Shown: positions 6,540-8,489 of the stretch, piece after piece | How the letters are laid out: each line of letters opens with the position of its first letter | How positions within the stretch are numbered: the stretch's first letter is position 1 | DNA from: Candidatus Amesbacteria bacterium RBG_19FT_COMBO_48_16 | GTDB taxonomy: Bacteria; Patescibacteriota; Microgenomatia; CAZETR01; Amesbacteraceae | DNA: 8,489 nucleotides | Reading direction: 5' to 3' | Assembly: GCA_001775555.1 (NCBI GenBank) | Contig: MEXE01000027.1 | Span: 6,769 to 15,257 of the forward strand | Made by a program: the position numbers and the translations under genes | Notes under the pieces: generated by a model | What the model was told of the DNA's origin: nothing | Database searches by the model: none | The model's input: only the letters and a program-made list of their open reading frames with translations

Positions 6540-6610
6540 CGGGGCGGAGTTTGACAGCAGAATTCGCGCATGGGGTGCGTGAGGACAGGGTGCAATTCCC
6601 TGCGCCCCGA
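6540..6610 (+). tRNA. tRNA-Pro(GGG)-like gene, divergent or decayed
   Basis: CGGGGCG (6540-6546) pairs perfectly with CGCCCCG (6603-6609), giving the C1-G72 pair and A73 (6610) expected of proline tRNAs. A 5-bp anticodon stem, CGCGC (6565-6569) with GCGTG (6577-6581), closes the 7-base loop ATGGGGT: U33, anticodon GGG, G37. The T stem is CAGGG/CCCTG (6586-6590, 6598-6602) with loop TGCAATT. Odd points are G instead of U at position 55, G instead of U at position 8, a weak D stem (GTTT/GAAT with two wobbles), a 7-base D loop without the GG pair, and a 4-base variable loop. CCA is not encoded. It could be a lineage-specific tRNA or a pseudogene. Confidence 0.6.
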
Positions 6611-6631
6611 CTCTTCGGCAAGCTCAGAGTC
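6609..6631. repeat. Palindromic repeat copy 1 ('TTCGRCA..CTCAG' type)
   Basis: GACTCT (6609-6614) pairs with AGAGTC (6626-6631) around the loop TCGGCAAGCTC. The copy begins inside the last acceptor base of the tRNA-like gene. Its core TTCGGCAAGCTC resembles TTCGACAGACTC in the inverted copy at 6661-6681. Confidence 0.6.
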
Positions 6632-6644
6632 TTCGACAGAAGAC
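6629..6644. repeat. 6-bp perfect hairpin between the two repeat copies
   Basis: GTCTTC (6629-6634) and GAAGAC (6639-6644) form a stem around GACA. It contains TTCGACA, so it may be a shortened third copy of the same repeat. In addition CTTCGACAGA (6631-6640) is a perfect inverted match of TCTGTCGAAG at 6669-6678, so the cluster can fold in more than one way. Confidence 0.5.
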
Positions 6645-6660
6645 ATGAGCATGCCTGAAA

Positions 6661-6681
6661 GCCCTGAGTCTGTCGAAGGGC
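6661..6681. repeat. Palindromic repeat copy 2, inverted relative to copy 1
   Basis: GCCCT (6661-6665) pairs with AGGGC (6677-6681). Read on the minus strand its core TTCGACAGACTC aligns with TTCGGCAAGCTC of copy 1, while the stem bases differ but still pair. The AAGGG of its right arm lies eight bases before the ATG of the GIY-YIG gene and is the only ribosome-binding-like sequence there. Confidence 0.6.
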
Positions 6682-6688
6682 AAGACAT

Positions 6689-6943
6689 ATGTTCTCCGTT
6701 TATATCCTCCGGGGATCCAAAAACCATCTTTATGTAGGTTGTACTCTGGACCTTAATGCACGTGTAATTCGCCATGCGGTCGGCGACGGTGCTGAATTCA
6801 CCAAAAGAAACAAAGCCTTCGACTTAGTATACAGTGAAACTTTTCAGACCTTAATCGAGGCTAGAAGGCGCGAAAAACAAATCAAGGGTTGGCGAAGGGA
6901 AAAGAAAGAAAATCTAATTAAGTTTGGAAGGCCGGGTATTTAA
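6689..6943 (+). CDS. Small stand-alone GIY-YIG nuclease-domain protein
   Basis: This 84-residue protein is a minimal GIY-YIG domain of the UPF0213-like kind. Residues 4-6 (VYI) and 15-17 (YVG) replace GIY and YIG. Arg25 (LNARVIRH) is the expected catalytic arginine, and Glu57 in the EARRREKQIKGWRREKKENLI region is the metal-binding glutamate. The domain hydrolyses DNA phosphodiester bonds in homing endonucleases, UvrC and some restriction enzymes, but the role of such short free-standing copies is not settled. The usual core is complete, so it is not an obvious pseudogene. A weak AAGGG precedes the ATG and lies inside a palindromic repeat. The position directly behind a tRNA-like gene and a repeat cluster suggests a mobile cassette. 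Confidence 0.9.
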   Translation: MFSVYILRGSKNHLYVGCTLDLNARVIRHAVGDGAEFTKRNKAFDLVYSETFQTLIEARRREKQIKGWRREKKENLIKFGRPGI

Positions 6944-7068
6944 AGTCCACCTGGCGCGCCGGAGTTGCGAATTGAGTGGGACGAGGCGAGCCAACATTGT
7001 TGAAATTCGGTTCTAACTTTTTCGTAAATCCCAAAGTGAAATGTTATACTTTCCGTTGACAGAAAAAT
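6944..7068. other. Intergenic stretch after the GIY-YIG gene
   Basis: The first half is GC-rich, with the palindrome GGCGCGCC at about 6952-6959, and is followed by an A/T-rich half carrying the promoter of the next gene. No RNA gene, clear terminator or reading frame is seen. The GC-rich half may be the right end of the unit that carries the repeats and the nuclease gene. Confidence 0.4.
7042..7050 (+). promoter_or_regulatory. Extended -10 promoter of the surface-protein gene
   Basis: TGTTATACT reads as TGn plus a near-consensus TATACT, 18 bases before the ATG at 7069. The leader would be about 11-12 bases and has no Shine-Dalgarno sequence. The -35 is poor (TCGTAA at 17 bases). Confidence 0.5.
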
Positions 7069-8256
7069 ATGGATGACCAAGCGGATACCGGTAATCAGGA
7101 CTCACGGATGGGGCAAGTACCGGTAAATGACTTTTCTTCCGGGGGGAAGAAAACTAATTATTGGCTGGTGTTGGGAGGATTGGTGCTGTTCTGTTTTGTG
7201 GTTTTTGGTTTTGGCGGATATTACTTGGGTAAGAAGTCACAGAGTTTACCGCAAGAGATAAATAAAACTCATGTCCAACCAACAGTTGTTCCTTCCGATA
7301 AACCCGTTTCAACCGGATGGACAACATACCAAAATACTGCAAATGGTTTTGAATTTAATTATCCAACCTCTTTTGTCCGCCAGGAAACCAGCGGAGGGGA
7401 ACGCCTTGCCGACTTCAAAACAGCGGACGGAAAAGAACTACTAGTCAGGTTGGATAATGCTACTTTTACGATTGATTACTTGAAGAAGTATGCTCCCACC
7501 GGCGGGGAAGCTTCTGCTCCACAACAACAGACCTTTGGTAATAACTCCTTTTACTATTATGGACCCGGGGGTGGTGGAGTTTGCTATCCTGACCAATATT
7601 TTACTAATCTAAATGGCAAAATCTTAATATTTAATTTTATTGGATGCGACAATGATAAAACACCTTCCGAGGAAATAAAGGCCATAGAGAGACAAATTCT
7701 TTCAACTTTTAAAACTGATAATAAAACTTTGCCCAGCCCAACATCCACTAGTCAACCGATAACTATTAAATATTCTCCTAAATCAGGCTGGGAAACATAT
7801 ACCGATGAGGTGGCTGGATTTTCTTTCCAGTACAACACCACCCCAACTCAGCCATACAATTTCCACCAAGCGCTCGGGAACAACCAAGCCGGTAAAAGTG
7901 TGTCGATAATGAGCTGTAATACTCCGCCAAACAACCATGAGGTCTGTCTGGAACAGTACACGGCAACAATTTATTCAAACTACAGCGGGGGACCCCTACG
8001 AGACTGGATGAGCAAAAACATCAATGATTATCCCAACTGTCAAAGATACTATACCGATGTGGCGGTGTCCGGTAAAAATGCCATGCTGGCTACCAGCAAC
8101 TGCAGTTCATGGGGCGAAACATACGTGCTTTTACCCAGTGAACCACAAATGATAGTTTTTCTAACTAAAGGCTACAGCCGCAACGACAACACCGGCAAGA
8201 TAACCCTCCAGAAATGGATAAACGAGGCTCTTTCGACTTTCAAATTCAGTCGGTAG
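7069..8256 (+). CDS. Membrane-anchored two-repeat extracellular protein, unknown function
   Basis: The 395-residue protein has a short polar N-terminus, one membrane helix at about 32-52 (preceded by KK), a flexible P/T/V-rich linker, and two similar outside domains. Domain 1 (about 84-215) opens with GWTTYQNTANGFEFNY and closes with ILSTFK. Domain 2 (about 240-393) opens with GWETYTDEVAGFSFQY and closes with ALSTFKFSR. A second linker rich in P, T and S joins them (216-239). Orientation is probably N-in, C-out. Six cysteines lie outside (172, 193 in domain 1; 283, 293, 324, 345 in domain 2), enough for three disulfides. Such 'GF.F.YP' domains are frequent in Patescibacteria surface proteins, but no activity is known to me and no catalytic motif is visible. 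It has its own promoter. Confidence 0.85.
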   Translation: MDDQADTGNQDSRMGQVPVNDFSSGGKKTNYWLVLGGLVLFCFVVFGFGGYYLGKKSQSLPQEINKTHVQPTVVPSDKPVSTGWTTYQNTANGFEFNYPTSFVRQETSGGERLADFKTADGKELLVRLDNATFTIDYLKKYAPTGGEASAPQQQTFGNNSFYYYGPGGGGVCYPDQYFTNLNGKILIFNFIGCDNDKTPSEEIKAIERQILSTFKTDNKTLPSPTSTSQPITIKYSPKSGWETYTDEVAGFSFQYNTTPTQPYNFHQALGNNQAGKSVSIMSCNTPPNNHEVCLEQYTATIYSNYSGGPLRDWMSKNINDYPNCQRYYTDVAVSGKNAMLATSNCSSWGETYVLLPSEPQMIVFLTKGYSRNDNTGKITLQKWINEALSTFKFSR

Positions 8257-8278
8257 AAGGTTTTTTAGGGTTGAAGGA

Positions 8279-8322
8279 GTAGCCTTCACACCTCACACCT
8301 TTAAGGTGTGATTGGTGTAAGG
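8279..8322 (+). repeat. REP-like bulged hairpin preceded by GTAG, next to a RAYT-type transposase
   Basis: GTAG (8279-8282) is followed at once by a long imperfect hairpin. CCTT (8283-8286) pairs with AAGG (8319-8322), then C8287 is bulged. ACACC (8288-8292) pairs with GGTGT (8314-8318), then there is an internal loop of T against ATT. Finally CACACCTT (8294-8301) pairs with AAGGTGTG (8303-8310). That gives 17 pairs. A GTAG or GGAG foot plus a bulged hairpin is the known substrate layout of REP-associated transposases. No T-run follows, so it is not a simple terminator. Confidence 0.6.
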
Positions 8323-8341
8323 TGTGTGGTAGATTTAATAT

Positions 8342-8489
8342 GTGCCAGGTAGAGAAGAACCTTTGGTGACCGGGGAATATTACCACATTTATAACCGGGG
8401 GATAACCGATTTGGATACTTTCCCGATCCAAAAAGATTATCTTCGCTTTGTTGAAATATTTAACTACTACAAACTAATTAAGCCTCCTA
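8342..8489 (+). CDS. REP-associated (RAYT-type) Y1/HUH transposase, N-terminal part only
   Basis: The frame opens at GTG 8342 and continues to the window edge (49 codons plus one base). The GEYYHIYNRGI motif at residues 11-21 is the characteristic beginning of transposase IS200-like (Y1_Tnp) proteins of the RAYT branch, which commonly start 'MP...-GEYYHI.NRG'. The later HUH and catalytic Tyr are beyond the window. An in-frame TAA at 8336-8338 excludes an upstream start; TTG 8363 or GTG 8366 are weaker options. No Shine-Dalgarno sequence is evident. These single-stranded-DNA transposases cut at hairpins and are held to spread REP sequences; a fitting hairpin lies 20 bases upstream. Confidence 0.85.
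   Translation, partial: MPGREEPLVTGEYYHIYNRGITDLDTFPIQKDYLRFVEIFNYYKLIKPP

Noticed and set aside
6540..6610. Riboswitch reading of the GC-rich fold
   Set aside because: The acceptor, anticodon and T-arm geometry with C1-G72, U33, GGG and G37 fits a tRNA-Pro better, and there is no downstream expression platform.
6491..6775. A 94-codon open frame on the minus strand across the tRNA-like gene, the repeats and the GIY-YIG start
   Set aside because: It crosses several better-supported features and its translation shows no known domain.
8257..8300. Terminator after the surface-protein gene (T6 run at about 8262-8267)
   Set aside because: The only stem before the T-run is a 4-bp GACT/AGTC pairing, too weak to call. 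The strong hairpin further on has no following T-run and fits a REP-like element better.
1..8489. CRISPR array or cas genes
   Set aside because: No regularly spaced direct repeats of 23-40 bases and no Cas-like proteins were seen.

Overview
The window reads as a fragment of a small-genome, fermentative-type bacterium of the Candidate Phyla Radiation (Patescibacteria), most likely Microgenomates-like. This is inferred from gene style, not from a database search. The supporting signs are tight spacing, several genes without a Shine-Dalgarno sequence, a recA-recX-rny cluster, a DUF1189 membrane protein, and a membrane-anchored surface protein with repeated 'GF.F.Y' domains. A REP-associated (RAYT-type) transposase also fits. 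TGA is used as an ordinary stop (recA, the DUF1189 gene, one permease), which argues against the UGA-as-glycine lineages Gracilibacteria and Absconditabacteria.

From 1 to about 6421 all genes lie on the minus strand. Read in their own direction they are: a DUF1189-family membrane protein; recA, overlapping recX, which overlaps a short soluble-looking RNase Y; an HU-type nucleoid protein with its own strong promoter, leader and Shine-Dalgarno sequence, closed by a terminator hairpin; a pair of ABC-2 permeases (COG4587/COG3694 type) without an ATPase beside them; and a Fic AMPylase cut off by the window edge. The recA-recX-rny block is conserved housekeeping (recombination, its modulator, mRNA decay).

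A divergent intergenic region at 6422-6539 contains a strong inverted repeat with promoter-like elements facing both ways. Rightward of it everything is on the plus strand. First comes a degenerate but foldable tRNA-Pro(GGG)-like gene. Abutting its 3' end is a cluster of small palindromic repeats of the 'TTCGACA..CTCAG' type, leading into a tiny GIY-YIG nuclease gene. Then come a two-domain surface protein of unknown function, a 40-nt bulged hairpin preceded by GTAG, and the first 49 codons of a Y1/HUH transposase of the RAYT class. The right half is therefore the accessory part, and its most interesting features are the two pairings of a palindrome with a nuclease or transposase gene.

A recurring regulatory theme is visible. 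At three genes (fic, the first permease and the DUF1189 gene) a -10-like hexamer (TAATAT, TAAAAT, TAAAAT) is followed by exactly six bases and then the ATG, as expected for leaderless mRNAs. The HU gene has instead a leader and a good Shine-Dalgarno sequence.
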